From: Myxococcales bacterium 68-20
Lineage (GTDB): Bacteria > Myxococcota_A > Polyangia > Polyangiales > Polyangiaceae
Length of the DNA: 64,000 nucleotides
Assembly (NCBI GenBank): GCA_001899635.1
Contig: MKVQ01000048.1
Span: forward strand, 124,001 to 188,000
Direction: 5' to 3'
The notes beneath the pieces are model-generated. The model ran no database searches, had not been told where the DNA came from, and worked only from the letters and a program-made list of their open reading frames with translations. Both the position numbers and the translations under genes were made by a program. This document shows positions 23,115 through 31,776 of this stretch, in pieces (position 1 is the first letter of the stretch; each line of letters begins with the position of its first letter).

Positions 23115-24980
23115 ATGAACCGTTGGTGGAAGGTCACGCCGCTCCTCGCGGTGGTCGTCGGAGTCGCCTGCAACACCAAAGGCAACGAGAACCTCGAGGA
23201 GGCCCGGTCGGGGCCCATCGCGCCGACACCGGGTCCCCAGCCGACGTTCAAGACGACGGCCTCGCTCTCGACCTCACCTCCGCCGATCTCGGGCGGCACT
23301 CTCGCGGTCGGCAACGACGGCCACACCGTCGTCGCGGCCGACCCCGATCGCGATCGCATCTACGTCGTCGACGTCCCGTCGCGCGCGCTGAAGCACTCGA
23401 TCAAGCTCGCAGACGGCTCCGAGCCGGGCCGCGTGGCGATCGACACGAAGGGCCGCGCCCACGTCGCGCTCCGGAGCTCCGGCAACGTGGCGACGATCGA
23501 TCTCGCGACCGGGGCGGTCACCGAGCGTCGCGTCTGCGTCGCGCCTCGCGGCATCGCATACGACTCCGAGCTCGACACGCTCCACGTCGCGTGCGCCGAA
23601 GGCATGCTCGTCTCGATCCCGCTCGCAGGCGGCGAGCTCCGGCGCATCGGCCTCGATCGCGACGTCCGCGACGTCATGCTCACGAAGAAGAAGATCCTCG
23701 TGAGCCGCTTCCGCCAGGCGGACGTCCTCGTGCTTTCGCGCGCCGGCGAGCTCGAAGGCAAGAGCGCCACGCGAGGAGGCAACCTCGGCTGGCGCATGGT
23801 GGCGGCGCCGACGGAGGCAGCCGCCGAGAACGAGCAGACCAGTCCGCCGCCGGAAGACAGCGACGAGCCGGCGATCATCTCGCAGCATCCGACCAACCCG
23901 GGCCCGACGCCCGGTGGCGTCGGCTACTACGGCTCGGGTTCGACCGACGCGTGCTCGGCGCCGACGATCACGACGACCCGCCTCGACATCCCCGGCAGGC
24001 AGAGCATCCTGATCCCGCCGGCCGTCCTCCCCGTCGACCTCGCCACGAACGGGCGCGAGTACGCGATCGTCGCTGCCGGCAACGGTCACACGTCGGATCT
24101 CCCGCAGGTCTTCGTGCACCGCGTGAGGCCGAAGGCAGCGGATCTGTCGTCGTCGTCGTCGTCGTCCTCCGGCTTCGGCGGCCCCGGCTTCGGCGGCTTC
24201 GGCACGAACATCGACTGCACGCAGATGGCCAAGGGCTTCGTCCCCGGCCAGGCCGTCGCCGCCGTGTTCGACGGCGACGATCAGCTCATCGTCCAGTCAC
24301 GCGAGCCCGCAGCGCTCTACATCATGACGCCCGATCGCCAGCGGGTCTGGAAGGAGATCGCCCTCGACAGCGATAGCCGCGAGGACACCGGACACGCGAT
24401 CTTCCACTCGAACAGCGGCGGCTTCCTCGCCTGCGCCTCCTGCCACGCCGAGGGCGGAGAGGACGGACGGACGTGGACGTTCATCGAGGGCGACCGCCGG
24501 ACGCCCTCGATGCGCGGCACGATCGCGAACACCGCTCCGTTCCACTGGGACGGCACGATGAAGGACATGCGCCACCTGGTCGATCACGTCTTCTCCACGC
24601 GCATGAGCGGCCCGAAGATCGACGACGCGCAGGTCGAGACGCTGAAGACGTACCTCTTCAAGATGCCGCCGCCCCCGAAGCTCGAACAGGATCTCGCCAC
24701 GGTGGAGCGCGGACAGGCGCTCTTCGCGCAGCGCTGCGCGAGCTGCCACTCGGGTGCGGCGCTCACGAACAACGAGACGCACGACGTCGGCACCGGCGGT
24801 GCGTTCCAAGTCCCGTCGCTCGTCGGCGTCGCATGGCGTGCCCCGTTCCTCCACAACGGCTGCGCGAAGACGATGAAAGACCGCTTCATCGGCGCGTGCG
24901 GTGGCGAGAAGCACGGCGACCTCACCGGTCTGACGACCGCACAGGTCTCCGATCTCTCGACTTACGTAGAGAGCCTCTGA
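23115..24980 (+). CDS. Lipoprotein cytochrome: beta-propeller plus two c-type heme sites
   Basis: The 621-residue protein has a lipobox (VVVGVACNTK). Residues about 45-400 form repeated beta blades of YVTN type (IYVVDVPSRALKHSIKLADG, VATIDLATGAVTERR). The C-terminal part has two heme-binding CxxCH motifs at 440-444 (ACASCHAEGG) and 541-545 (RCASCHSGAA), with a context like diheme cytochrome c peroxidase/MauG relatives. It likely transfers electrons or oxidises a substrate in the envelope. A polyserine run encoded by TCG repeats (about 24150-24172) precedes a Gly/Phe-rich stretch in the propeller. A good terminator hairpin follows the stop. Confidence 0.87.
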   Translation: MNRWWKVTPLLAVVVGVACNTKGNENLEEARSGPIAPTPGPQPTFKTTASLSTSPPPISGGTLAVGNDGHTVVAADPDRDRIYVVDVPSRALKHSIKLADGSEPGRVAIDTKGRAHVALRSSGNVATIDLATGAVTERRVCVAPRGIAYDSELDTLHVACAEGMLVSIPLAGGELRRIGLDRDVRDVMLTKKKILVSRFRQADVLVLSRAGELEGKSATRGGNLGWRMVAAPTEAAAENEQTSPPPEDSDEPAIISQHPTNPGPTPGGVGYYGSGSTDACSAPTITTTRLDIPGRQSILIPPAVLPVDLATNGREYAIVAAGNGHTSDLPQVFVHRVRPKAADLSSSSSSSSGFGGPGFGGFGTNIDCTQMAKGFVPGQAVAAVFDGDDQLIVQSREPAALYIMTPDRQRVWKEIALDSDSREDTGHAIFHSNSGGFLACASCHAEGGEDGRTWTFIEGDRRTPSMRGTIANTAPFHWDGTMKDMRHLVDHVFSTRMSGPKIDDAQVETLKTYLFKMPPPPKLEQDLATVERGQALFAQRCASCHSGAALTNNETHDVGTGGAFQVPSLVGVAWRAPFLHNGCAKTMKDRFIGACGGEKHGDLTGLTTAQVSDLSTYVESL

Positions 24981-24999
24981 ACGAAGCTCCCCCTCACCC

Positions 25000-25034
25000 G
25001 AGGCTCCAGCGAGATCCCTTCTCGCTGGGGCCTC
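25000..25034. terminator. Strong hairpin after the cytochrome gene
   Basis: GAGGC-t-CCAGCGAGA-tccct-TCTCGCTGG-g-GCCTC gives a 14-bp stem with one mismatched pair and a 5-base loop, beginning 20 bases after the cytochrome stop and followed by a pyrimidine-rich TCTCCATTT. It is probably an intrinsic terminator for the 20590-24980 run. Confidence 0.65.
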
Positions 25035-25397
25035 TCTCCATTTCGGGTCCGGCATGACATCGGGGTCGCGCCGTCACCGGTCGTTGATGGCGGGACCGCG
25101 AACCAACCGTCACAGCGCCTCCCTGAAAAGGGCCGTCTTTCTCGCGCAATCAACCGCCCTCGAAGGCCACGCGACCGGCGCTTTCGACTGGCCTGCAATG
25201 TGCACGGGAGATCCAAGCCCCCTCGACGCGCGAGCTCGGGGCGCGCGGCCCCCGCAGAGGCGGACATCGGGGATCGTCGAAGGCCGAGCACGCGGATCGA
25301 TCGGATCGAAAATGACTGCTTCCCGCCTTCCCGCCTTCCTGTTTCTCTCTCTCCGCGTAGGCCACGCGAGCGCCGTGGCTCCGCTAGAACCGAGGTC
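25035..25397. other. Intergenic region, nothing recognised
   Basis: About 360 bases between the terminator hairpin and the next gene. No protein-like frame, RNA or clear promoter motif seen. Confidence 0.35.
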
Positions 25398-26432
25398 ATG
25401 ATGAAGCGCGCGGCTTCGTTTGGTGTCCTGGCCCTCACGGCCGCCCTGTTCGCTCCGACGACTGCGTTCGCGCAGGAAGAGGAGGCTGCTCCCCCGCCCC
25501 CGCTCCCGCCGCCGGCCACGGGCGACGGCGCGACGGCAACGCCCTCGGCGACGGCGACGATCGACAGCGTTCACCTCCGCAACGGCGGGCTCTACCGCGG
25601 ACGGGTCACCGAGATCGTGCCCGGCGACCATGTCACCGTGGTCGTCGACAAGGGCGAGACCAAGCGCGTGCCGTGGGCGGAGGTCGATCGCGTCATCGTG
25701 GCATCGACCGCGCTGCCTGCACCGCCCTCGAGCTCGGCGCCGGTCCCCGCTGCGACGCCGCCACTACCGGCGCCGATGGTCGGTCCACGCGCGCATGTCC
25801 GCATCACGTCGTCGAAGAACGTCATCCTCTACCGCCGGCCTGCCGGGTCGACGGGATGGGTCCAGGCGTGCACGTCACCGTGCAACCAGGAGCTGCCGAT
25901 CGGCGATGCCTACCGCGTGACGGGCAGCGCCGTAGCAGCGTCGAAGGAGTTCCGCCTCGACGCGAGCCCGGGCGGCTCCGTCAACATCGCGGTCGACCCG
26001 CCGTCGACGGGCGGGATGGTGCTCGGCGGATTCCTCGCAGGCGGCGGCGCGACCACCGCGTACGTGGGCATGCTGATGGCGCTCATCGGTGCGTCCGAGT
26101 CGAACAGCGGCTGCTACAGCTACGGCTCCAGCTCCACGGACGACTATTGCTCGAGGCGCAAGAGCGACGGCGAGGACCTCCGCAACGGCGGCCTCATCGC
26201 GATGGGCGTCGGCACCGCGCTCACGATCGGGGGCATCCTCGTCTTCATCGGAAGCGCGAAGACCGACATCATCCAGACCTCGGGCTCACGAGGATCGTCC
26301 GGCGCCGCGTCACCGGCCCGACCGCTCGACGCATTCCTCCGGCAGCCCACGTACCGCACCTCGTCGAGCTCCGAGCGCGCCACCGCCGCGCCACCTGCGA
26401 CGTTCCCGGTCGTGCTCGGCGGCACATTCTGA
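25398..26432 (+). CDS. Exported protein with two hydrophobic segments, function unknown
   Basis: The 344-residue protein has a signal peptide ending TTAFAQEEE, then a Pro-rich stretch. A small beta region (about 60-100: VHLRNGGLYRGRVTEIVPGDHVTVV, with KRVPWAEVDRVIVA) resembles an SH3/LSM-like barrel. A PEGA-like beta segment follows (about 140-215). Two hydrophobic stretches (GMVLGGFLAGGGATTAYVGM and LIAMGVGTALTIGGILVFIG) flank a Ser/Cys-rich loop. The C-terminal 60 residues are low-complexity. I recognise the general architecture from delta-type bacteria, not a named family. Confidence 0.68.
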   Translation: MMKRAASFGVLALTAALFAPTTAFAQEEEAAPPPPLPPPATGDGATATPSATATIDSVHLRNGGLYRGRVTEIVPGDHVTVVVDKGETKRVPWAEVDRVIVASTALPAPPSSSAPVPAATPPLPAPMVGPRAHVRITSSKNVILYRRPAGSTGWVQACTSPCNQELPIGDAYRVTGSAVAASKEFRLDASPGGSVNIAVDPPSTGGMVLGGFLAGGGATTAYVGMLMALIGASESNSGCYSYGSSSTDDYCSRRKSDGEDLRNGGLIAMGVGTALTIGGILVFIGSAKTDIIQTSGSRGSSGAASPARPLDAFLRQPTYRTSSSSERATAAPPATFPVVLGGTF

Positions 26433-26527
26433 ACGGTGACGTACGTGCAGGGCGCTCCGCCCGCGTCGGTGGCGCCATGCACGCCCGTGAGTTTTACGGC
26501 GCCGCGCGCCGATGCTACGAGTCGCTC

Positions 26528-27082
26528 ATGCGCATTTCGACGATCGCCCTCGCCGCGACCCTGATGCTCGCGCTCGCGGCGTGCAACAACGGCTCGAAGA
26601 ACACGGCTCCGGCGACGACGAGCGAGCCCTCACCTGTCGCTTCCACCGGCACCGCGGCTGGGGCGCTGCGGCTCGGTGCGCCGATCGAAGCGTCAGCACA
26701 GAGCGTCGTCCTCTCGGACATCGCCAAATCGCCCAGCGCCTACGTCGGCAAGACGTTCACCACGACCGGCACCGTGACGGCGGTCTGCCAGCACAAGGGA
26801 TGCTGGATGGAGATCAAGGACGACGCGAGCGAGGCGCACATCAAGATGGCCGGGCACGCGTTCTTCGTCCCGACCACGGCCTCGGGTCGGAAGGCACGTG
26901 TCCTCGCAAAGCTCGTGAAGGCCGAGAACCAGGGCATGTGCGAGGGTGAGGGCCATGAAGGAATGGCCGCTGCCGGCAACGGCGCAGGTGAGAAGCGGGG
27001 CTGCCGCGCCGAGGCCGAGGCTCAGCTGGGTCGCCCGCTCGCGAAGCTCGAGCTCGTCGCCGACGGCGTCGAGCTGATGTGA
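26528..27082 (+). CDS. DUF4920-like lipoprotein
   Basis: The 184-residue protein has a lipobox (LMLALAACNNG), then a domain with the segment VVLSDIAKSPSAYVGKTFTTTG, VTAVCQHKGCWMEIKD and a later GHAFFVPTTASGRKARV, which match my memory of DUF4920. The two cysteines of CQHKGC and further Cys residues in a His/Glu/Gly-rich insert (MCEGEGHEGM) could bind metal; that is inference. ATG 26528 is selected for the signal peptide. It converges on the kinase gene with only 20 bases between stops. Confidence 0.78.
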   Translation: MRISTIALAATLMLALAACNNGSKNTAPATTSEPSPVASTGTAAGALRLGAPIEASAQSVVLSDIAKSPSAYVGKTFTTTGTVTAVCQHKGCWMEIKDDASEAHIKMAGHAFFVPTTASGRKARVLAKLVKAENQGMCEGEGHEGMAAAGNGAGEKRGCRAEAEAQLGRPLAKLELVADGVELM

Positions 27083-27102
27083 GCCTGCGCTCGCCTCATC
27101 CG

Positions 27103-28842
27103 TCAGCGGCGGATCACGCGCCCCTTGCCGACGATGCTCGGCGCCTTCGGTAGCTGCGTCCCTTCGAGCGTCAACGTCACCGCTCCGACGAGAGACACGT
27201 CTCCGAGCACACGGCAGCGACGCAGCGTGAGCTCGCTCTGGCCAATCACCAGCACCGAGCGCCGGCCGTCGATGACACAGTCCTCGAGCGTCGCCTTGCA
27301 CTCCCCGCCGATCGTCACGGCCGCTTGGTCGGGTATCTCCGGGTTGGAGCGGTAGTGTCCGCCGCGCCGGTGCTCGACATCAACACCGCCGCAGAAGAGC
27401 GACTCGACCACGTCCTCCGCAGGCACCCTCGCATGGCTCGCCGTCGGGGCTGCGGCGCGAGGCCTCTCGTCCGGACCAGGGAGCAGCGGCTCGTCGGGCG
27501 GGCTCACCTTCGCGGACGTGCTGGTCGCGCTCGACTCCAGTACGCTCGACTCGTCCGGGGCGCTCGGAGGGCTGGCCGCGCTCGAGTCCACCGCGCTCGA
27601 CTCGTCCGGGGCGCTCGGAGGGCTGGTCAGACCTCGACGCGCGACGACGGCGATCGTCGATGCAGCGACGAGCGCCGTGACGCCGACGCCCGCGGCGACG
27701 AAGACCCCCGAGCCACGCCGCGGTGGAGAGGCTTGCGCCGGACGAGCACCGATCCCGGTCGGGCCCGAGCTCGATCCGAACGCCGGCCACGGACCGGATG
27801 GGAACGGCCCCGGGCTTCCGGCCGGTGGCGAGCTCCGCGCCAGGCCTTCGAGGAGCACGAGGCCATGATGGACGTCGGCGGCCGACGCCGGACGTGCGTT
27901 CGGGTCCTTGGCGAGGAGCGCCTCGATGACACGAATGAACGCCTCGGGGATCCCTCGCGTCAGCATCCTCAGATCGGGCGGAGCGTGATCGACGATCCTC
28001 ACCCAGACGGTGAAGAGGTCCTCACCCTGGAACGGCCTCACGCCGGAGACGGCCTCGAAGAAGACGACGCCGAGGGCGAAAAGGTCGGCGCGCGCATCGA
28101 CGCTCCTCGGATCCTTCACCTGCTCGGGTGCCATGTAGAAGGGCGTCCCGAGCACGGCCTGAGACGCCGTACGCTCGAGACCGTCGCTCACACGAACGAG
28201 CCCGAAGTCGAGGAGCTTCGCGTTCTCGACGCGACCGCCGGGCAAGAACACGTTTCGTGGACCAAGATCGCGATGGACTGCACCGAGCGCGTGCGCATGA
28301 GCGAGCGCCGCGGTGAGACGGAGCCCGAGGATCCGGACCGCCTGCCACGGGAGTGGCCCCTTACGCAGGCACTGCTCGAGGTCCTCACCGTCGAGCCACT
28401 CCATCGCGAGGTACATCCCGTTCGGGGTCTCGCCGTGGCCGACGTAGCGAACGATACCTGGATGAGCGAGCCGGGCGAGCGTCTCGACTTCGCGCCCGAA
28501 GCGCGCGCGCCAGCCGGGATCGGTCACGTACTTGAGCGCGACGACCTCTCTCGTCCGAACGTCGACGGCGCGGTACACCGTACCCGCGGATCCACGTCCG
28601 ACCTCGCGCTCGATCCGATACGGCCCTGCGTGTGTGAGGCCAGCGCTGCCCTCGGCGATCGGCATCCGCTCCGTGTCCACCGCGCCGCCGGACTCGTCGC
28701 CCTCCACCTTGGCGAGCTCAGCGACGAGCTCCCGACACGCGTCGCACGACTCGATGTGGCGCTCGACGCGCGCCCGGGCCGTGGACGAAAGCCTCCCGTC
28801 CAGGAGCTCGAGGGCGCTGTTCTCGTCGAGGCAATGCGACAT
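27103..28842 (-). CDS. Ser/Thr protein kinase with N-terminal anti-sigma-type zinc finger and C-terminal beta-helix-like domain
   Basis: The 579-residue protein starts with a zf-HC2-like finger (residues 1-45, HIESCDACRELV). The kinase domain (about 75-340) has the P-loop VGRGSAGTVYRA, Lys104 in VVALKYV, DFG at 212-214, and the catalytic loop HRDLGPRN at 190-197, where the usual Lys after HRDL is Gly194. A Pro/Ser-rich linker, one membrane helix (about 380-402), another linker with a 51-bp tandem repeat, and a C-terminal right-handed beta-helix-like segment (about 475-579: GECKATLEDCVIDGRRSVLVIG) follow. It faces a sigma-like gene across 91 bases. The Lys to Gly change could lower or alter activity. 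Confidence 0.88.
   Translation of the reverse strand: MSHCLDENSALELLDGRLSSTARARVERHIESCDACRELVAELAKVEGDESGGAVDTERMPIAEGSAGLTHAGPYRIEREVGRGSAGTVYRAVDVRTREVVALKYVTDPGWRARFGREVETLARLAHPGIVRYVGHGETPNGMYLAMEWLDGEDLEQCLRKGPLPWQAVRILGLRLTAALAHAHALGAVHRDLGPRNVFLPGGRVENAKLLDFGLVRVSDGLERTASQAVLGTPFYMAPEQVKDPRSVDARADLFALGVVFFEAVSGVRPFQGEDLFTVWVRIVDHAPPDLRMLTRGIPEAFIRVIEALLAKDPNARPASAADVHHGLVLLEGLARSSPPAGSPGPFPSGPWPAFGSSSGPTGIGARPAQASPPRRGSGVFVAAGVGVTALVAASTIAVVARRGLTSPPSAPDESSAVDSSAASPPSAPDESSVLESSATSTSAKVSPPDEPLLPGPDERPRAAAPTASHARVPAEDVVESLFCGGVDVEHRRGGHYRSNPEIPDQAAVTIGGECKATLEDCVIDGRRSVLVIGQSELTLRRCRVLGDVSLVGAVTLTLEGTQLPKAPSIVGKGRVIRR
27543..27626. repeat. Tandem repeat (period 51 bp) inside the kinase linker
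   Basis: A 33-base identical segment starting CGCTCGACTCGTCCGGGGCG occurs at 27543 and again at 27594. It encodes the repeated Pro/Ser/Asp motif SPPSAPDESS in the extracytoplasmic linker of the kinase. Likely a length-variable region. Confidence 0.7.
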
Positions 28843-28933
28843 GACGGGTTGTCCGAGGCCTAGCCTACCGGCGCGGTGGCACGCCGTGATAGCGTCTGAC
28901 GCCCAAAACGCGGCACCTTCTCGCCACGCTCCG
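28843..28933. promoter_or_regulatory. Short divergent region between kinase and sigma-like gene
   Basis: Only 91 bases separate the two start codons, so the promoters must overlap or one gene must be transcribed from within the other. AGGCCTAGCCT at about 28857 is a short inverted repeat. No firm promoter box. Confidence 0.35.
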
Positions 28934-29752
28934 ATGAACCTCGACGAATTCGTCTCGACAGCGAGAGCGGCCTGGCCGGCGTGGCCGGGCTCGGATCCCG
29001 AGGCGTTCGCTCGCTTCGTCGAGGAGCTGCACGCGAACGCAGAAGACAAGGCGCCGCTGGACTCGTTGCACGCCGCCGACCTTTGGCTGGCGTTCCACGC
29101 GGGCCGCGGGCTCGCCCCCGCCATCGCCGCGCTCGAGGCGAGCTGCTTCGCCGACCTGACTCACGTCCTCCGAGCACGTCGCGCGGAGCCGGCTCAGGCC
29201 GAAGAGGCCGTGCAGCGGCTCCGCCATCGACTCCTCGTCGCCGACCCCGGACAGCGCGCGCGCATCCTGACGTACGCCGGCCGGGGCGAGCTCCGTGCCT
29301 GGGTGCGCGTCGCAGCCGTGCGCGGATGGCTCAACATGAAGCGCGAGGCGCCGCTCGGCGGCAGCGGCCCGAGCGTCGAAGACGCCCTCGTCACCGAGGC
29401 GACGAGCGATCTCGAGCTCGAGCTGCTGAAGGGCAAGTACCGCGAGCTGTTCCGCCGCGTCTTCCTCGAGGCGGTCGACGCTCTCGCGCCGGGCACGCGC
29501 CTCCTCCTCAAGCTCCACTACCTCGATCGTCTCTCGATGGAGGAGGTCGGCAAGGTACTCGGCGTTCATCGGCTCACCGTCCTGAGGCGCCTCGAGCGCG
29601 CACGCCACGAGCTCTCCGAAGGAACGAAGGAGCGCCTCGAGCAGGAGCTGCGGCTCGCGCCTCCGGAGGTCGAGAGCCTGCTCCGGTTGATCCAGAGCCG
29701 GCTCGATGTGAGCTTGCAGCACGCCCTCGCAGAGCGAAGCAGCGCGGGCTGA
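28934..29752 (+). CDS. Sigma-70-like transcription factor paired with the kinase
   Basis: This 272-residue protein has an N-terminal helical region, a region-2-like segment (RARILTYAGRGELRAWVRVAAVRGWLNM read across about 108-137) and a C-terminal region-4 helix-turn-helix (LLLKLHYLDRLSMEEVGKVL, then GVHRLTVLRRLERARHEL). Such atypical sigma-like proteins often lie beside Ser/Thr kinases in Polyangiales; that is from memory. It probably redirects RNA polymerase or binds DNA directly. It is divergent from the kinase whose N-terminus resembles an anti-sigma zinc finger, which suggests regulation between the two. ATG 28934 gives the start with the first convincing helix. Confidence 0.78.
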   Translation: MNLDEFVSTARAAWPAWPGSDPEAFARFVEELHANAEDKAPLDSLHAADLWLAFHAGRGLAPAIAALEASCFADLTHVLRARRAEPAQAEEAVQRLRHRLLVADPGQRARILTYAGRGELRAWVRVAAVRGWLNMKREAPLGGSGPSVEDALVTEATSDLELELLKGKYRELFRRVFLEAVDALAPGTRLLLKLHYLDRLSMEEVGKVLGVHRLTVLRRLERARHELSEGTKERLEQELRLAPPEVESLLRLIQSRLDVSLQHALAERSSAG

Positions 29753-29771
29753 AGCAGAAACGCGATCGCCC

Positions 29772-29801
29772 CGCCGGGCGAGGCGGGCGGCTCGCCCGGC
29801 G
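29772..29801. terminator. Bidirectional terminator-like hairpin between convergent genes
   Basis: CGCCGGGCGAG (29772-29782) and CTCGCCCGGCG (29791-29801) make a perfect 11-bp stem with an 8-base loop. It lies between the convergent sigma-like gene (stop 29752) and membrane-protein gene (stop 29811). No T tract follows, but position and stability favour a termination role for both. Confidence 0.55.
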
Positions 29802-29810
29802 CCGTTCGCA

Positions 29811-30230
29811 TCACACGAAGTGAAGCACGCCGTAGACGAGCGACATCACGATCGCGAGGCCGCCGAGCGGGACCTGGAAGGCGACGAGCTTCGAGCGAAT
29901 CGCATCGCCCTTCGCGATCGCTGTCGCGTTGCCACGGAAGACGTACGTCGAGATGAGACCGAAGCCGAGGAGGAGACCGACGGCGAAGTCGGCGACGCCG
30001 GAGAGCGCCCAGAACGCGAAGACGATGGGATGGCTTCCGAGCATCCCGAGGTTGAGGACGCACTGGATCAGCTCCCACGCGCCCCAGCCGAACATCGTGA
30101 GCCCGATCCAGCCCTGATACTTCGCGAGCGTCGCGAGCTTCTCGGCGGCCTGCGCGGAGCGACCGACGAGGAGAGAGGACATCGCCAAGAGCCCGCCCGC
30201 AATACCGATGACCATCGACAGAAGAAACAT
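29811..30230 (-). CDS. Small integral membrane protein with about four helices
   Basis: The 139-residue protein has hydrophobic helices at about 2-22 (LLSMVIGIAGGLLAMSSLLV), 38-58, 67-95 and 115-137. It starts at ATG 30230 after GAGGGA. No catalytic motif or family recognised. It is likely an inner-membrane protein of unknown role. Convergent with the sigma-like gene through the hairpin at 29772-29801. Confidence 0.68.
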   Translation of the reverse strand: MFLLSMVIGIAGGLLAMSSLLVGRSAQAAEKLATLAKYQGWIGLTMFGWGAWELIQCVLNLGMLGSHPIVFAFWALSGVADFAVGLLLGFGLISTYVFRGNATAIAKGDAIRSKLVAFQVPLGGLAIVMSLVYGVLHFV

Positions 30231-30824
30231 GGATCCCTCACGCGAAGGGCATGAGGCCGGCGCCGTGCCGGTCCTTGCCCTTTCCGCGGAGAAGACACAG
30301 CCCCCTCGCCCCCTGTAGCGGCCGCCACGGTCTTTTTTTCGCGCGTGCACAGAGAACCGCTGTCACCGGCGGGAAAAGGACGGCCGCCATCACGAGGCCG
30401 CCAGCATCTGCCGTGGCCGAGCCCCGTGGGATCCGGTGGATGTCACCCGTTTGGGCGACCGGGCGGTCCGTGGTCAGGCCCGCGCGCGCACGAGCGCGTC
30501 GAGCTTCTCGAAGCATCGAAACGCACGACCATCAACTCCTCAATCGAGGACACCGTCCGTGCGCGCTGCGCCGACGTGAGCCACGCTGTGCCCGAGCTGC
30601 CTCTCGTTCGCCGTCTCGGCGGGTGACTCAAGGGTGACGACAAATTCGGCCAATTCGACGAGTTCCGAGGGCCTCCGTCTGCCGGTGGATGGGGCGCGAG
30701 CCTCAGGTTCGTGACTGGCATGCGCCCTGCTCCAGAGAGGGGCTGTGACACTTCCGTGTTCCCGTCGAACCCCGCTTCGTTTCTTCACGGGCGCTCGCCA
30801 CCACCACCGGACGGTGGAGTCACG
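30231..30824. other. Long intergenic region, nothing recognised
   Basis: About 590 bases between divergent genes. The frames here look like non-coding high-GC DNA. A run of eight T (about 30332-30339) is unusual for the window. No tRNA, hairpin or promoter that I can defend. Confidence 0.4.
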
Positions 30825-31520
30825 ATGAAGCGTGCATTCGCTCCTCGTCGCTACGCCCCCATCGCGCTGCTCCTCGCCAGCGTCACGGCTGGAAGCTCCG
30901 TGCTCGTCGCTTGCGGCGAAGAGGAGACGCCGGCAGCCCCGTCCGGCCCCGATGGCGGCGCCGCGGATGGCGCGACGGAGGATGCCGCGAATGACGCCCC
31001 GAGGCCTCGACGGTCACCGGACGGCGGACGTCCAACGTCGGTCGCTTGTACCGAGGTTCGACCGGCCGGTTCCCTTCCGCAGTCCGTCGACCGCGTCGCC
31101 TGCGCTGCCGACAGCGACTGCGACGCTGGCGAGGCTGGCCGTTGCAACAGTCGCGCGTCCGTGGCGGTGTGCACCTACAACGCTTGCTCGACCGACGACG
31201 ACTGTACGGGAGCGAGCTCGGTCTGCGGCTGCGGCGTGGGCTGGGCACGCCAGAACCTGTGCTTGACCAACTCGAACTGCCGCACCGACAGCGACTGCGA
31301 GGGCGGAGAGCGATGTGTCTTCAGCGACCCGCCCGTCTTCCGCGCAGGATTCGGGCCGGAGAAGGGCAACGAGATCGGTGGGGTCAACTACAGCGGAGAT
31401 GCGGTGGGCTACTTCTGCACGACGCCTGATGACGACTGCACTTGTCCGGACGCCGGAAGCTCCGACCAATGCATCTACAACGTCGAGGCGAAGCACTGGC
31501 TGTGCGCCCGCGCGCCTTGA
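30825..31520 (+). CDS. Cys-rich lipoprotein with CxxDxDC-type repeats
   Basis: The 231-residue protein has a lipobox (SSVLVACGEEE), an Asp/Ala-rich spacer, then a disulfide-rich region. Repeated motifs are VACAADSDCDAGEAGRC, CSTDDDCTGASSVCGCG and NCRTDSDCEGGERC, the common Cys-rich module of myxobacterial surface proteins. GGTGGAG precedes ATG 30825. It may bind ligand or simply be structural; no enzyme motif. It is the last gene before the decayed ftsK end. Confidence 0.75.
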   Translation: MKRAFAPRRYAPIALLLASVTAGSSVLVACGEEETPAAPSGPDGGAADGATEDAANDAPRPRRSPDGGRPTSVACTEVRPAGSLPQSVDRVACAADSDCDAGEAGRCNSRASVAVCTYNACSTDDDCTGASSVCGCGVGWARQNLCLTNSNCRTDSDCEGGERCVFSDPPVFRAGFGPEKGNEIGGVNYSGDAVGYFCTTPDDDCTCPDAGSSDQCIYNVEAKHWLCARAP

Positions 31521-31552
31521 GCGATCGGCGCGCGCTCGCCCCGTAGCGTGAA

Positions 31553-31605
31553 GCTCGGATCGCGGCGATGAGGACCTCGCGGTCCTTCGAGCCGTTCACC
31601 GGGCC
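31553..31605 (-). pseudogene. Decayed copy of the ftsK 3' end
   Basis: These 53 bases match 43942-43994, the 3' terminus of the intact ftsK, at 49 of 53 positions and in the same orientation. On the minus strand the copy reads GPVNGSKDREVLIAAI against GPANGAKDREVLIDAI of FtsK. The FtsK stop codon (TCA on the plus strand) is changed to TCG, so the copy no longer terminates. Similarity ends abruptly on both sides. It is too short and unsupported to be a gene. Confidence 0.75.
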
Positions 31606-31776
31606 ACGCGATCGTTCCACTCCCCCCACGCCAGCGTGCAGATGACGAGCTCTTCAAGAGCCTCGCGCATGAGCTCCTGCATCCGCGATGGCCGGACCGC
31701 CGCGCAATCGACGCCCTCGGACGAGCTTCGATGCCTGCCGGGGCCTCACCGGTACCGGCGGGTGGTGGCGTGAGCC

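Noticed and set aside
24150-24172. TCG repeat run as a microsatellite or CRISPR-like repeat
   Set aside because: It is an in-frame polyserine stretch within the cytochrome coding sequence. No spacer-repeat pattern anywhere in the window.
31384-31629. Minus-strand frame containing the FtsK-like C-terminus as a gene
   Set aside because: It is the ftsK 3' remnant read through its lost stop into the antisense of the Cys-rich lipoprotein. Not a coding gene.
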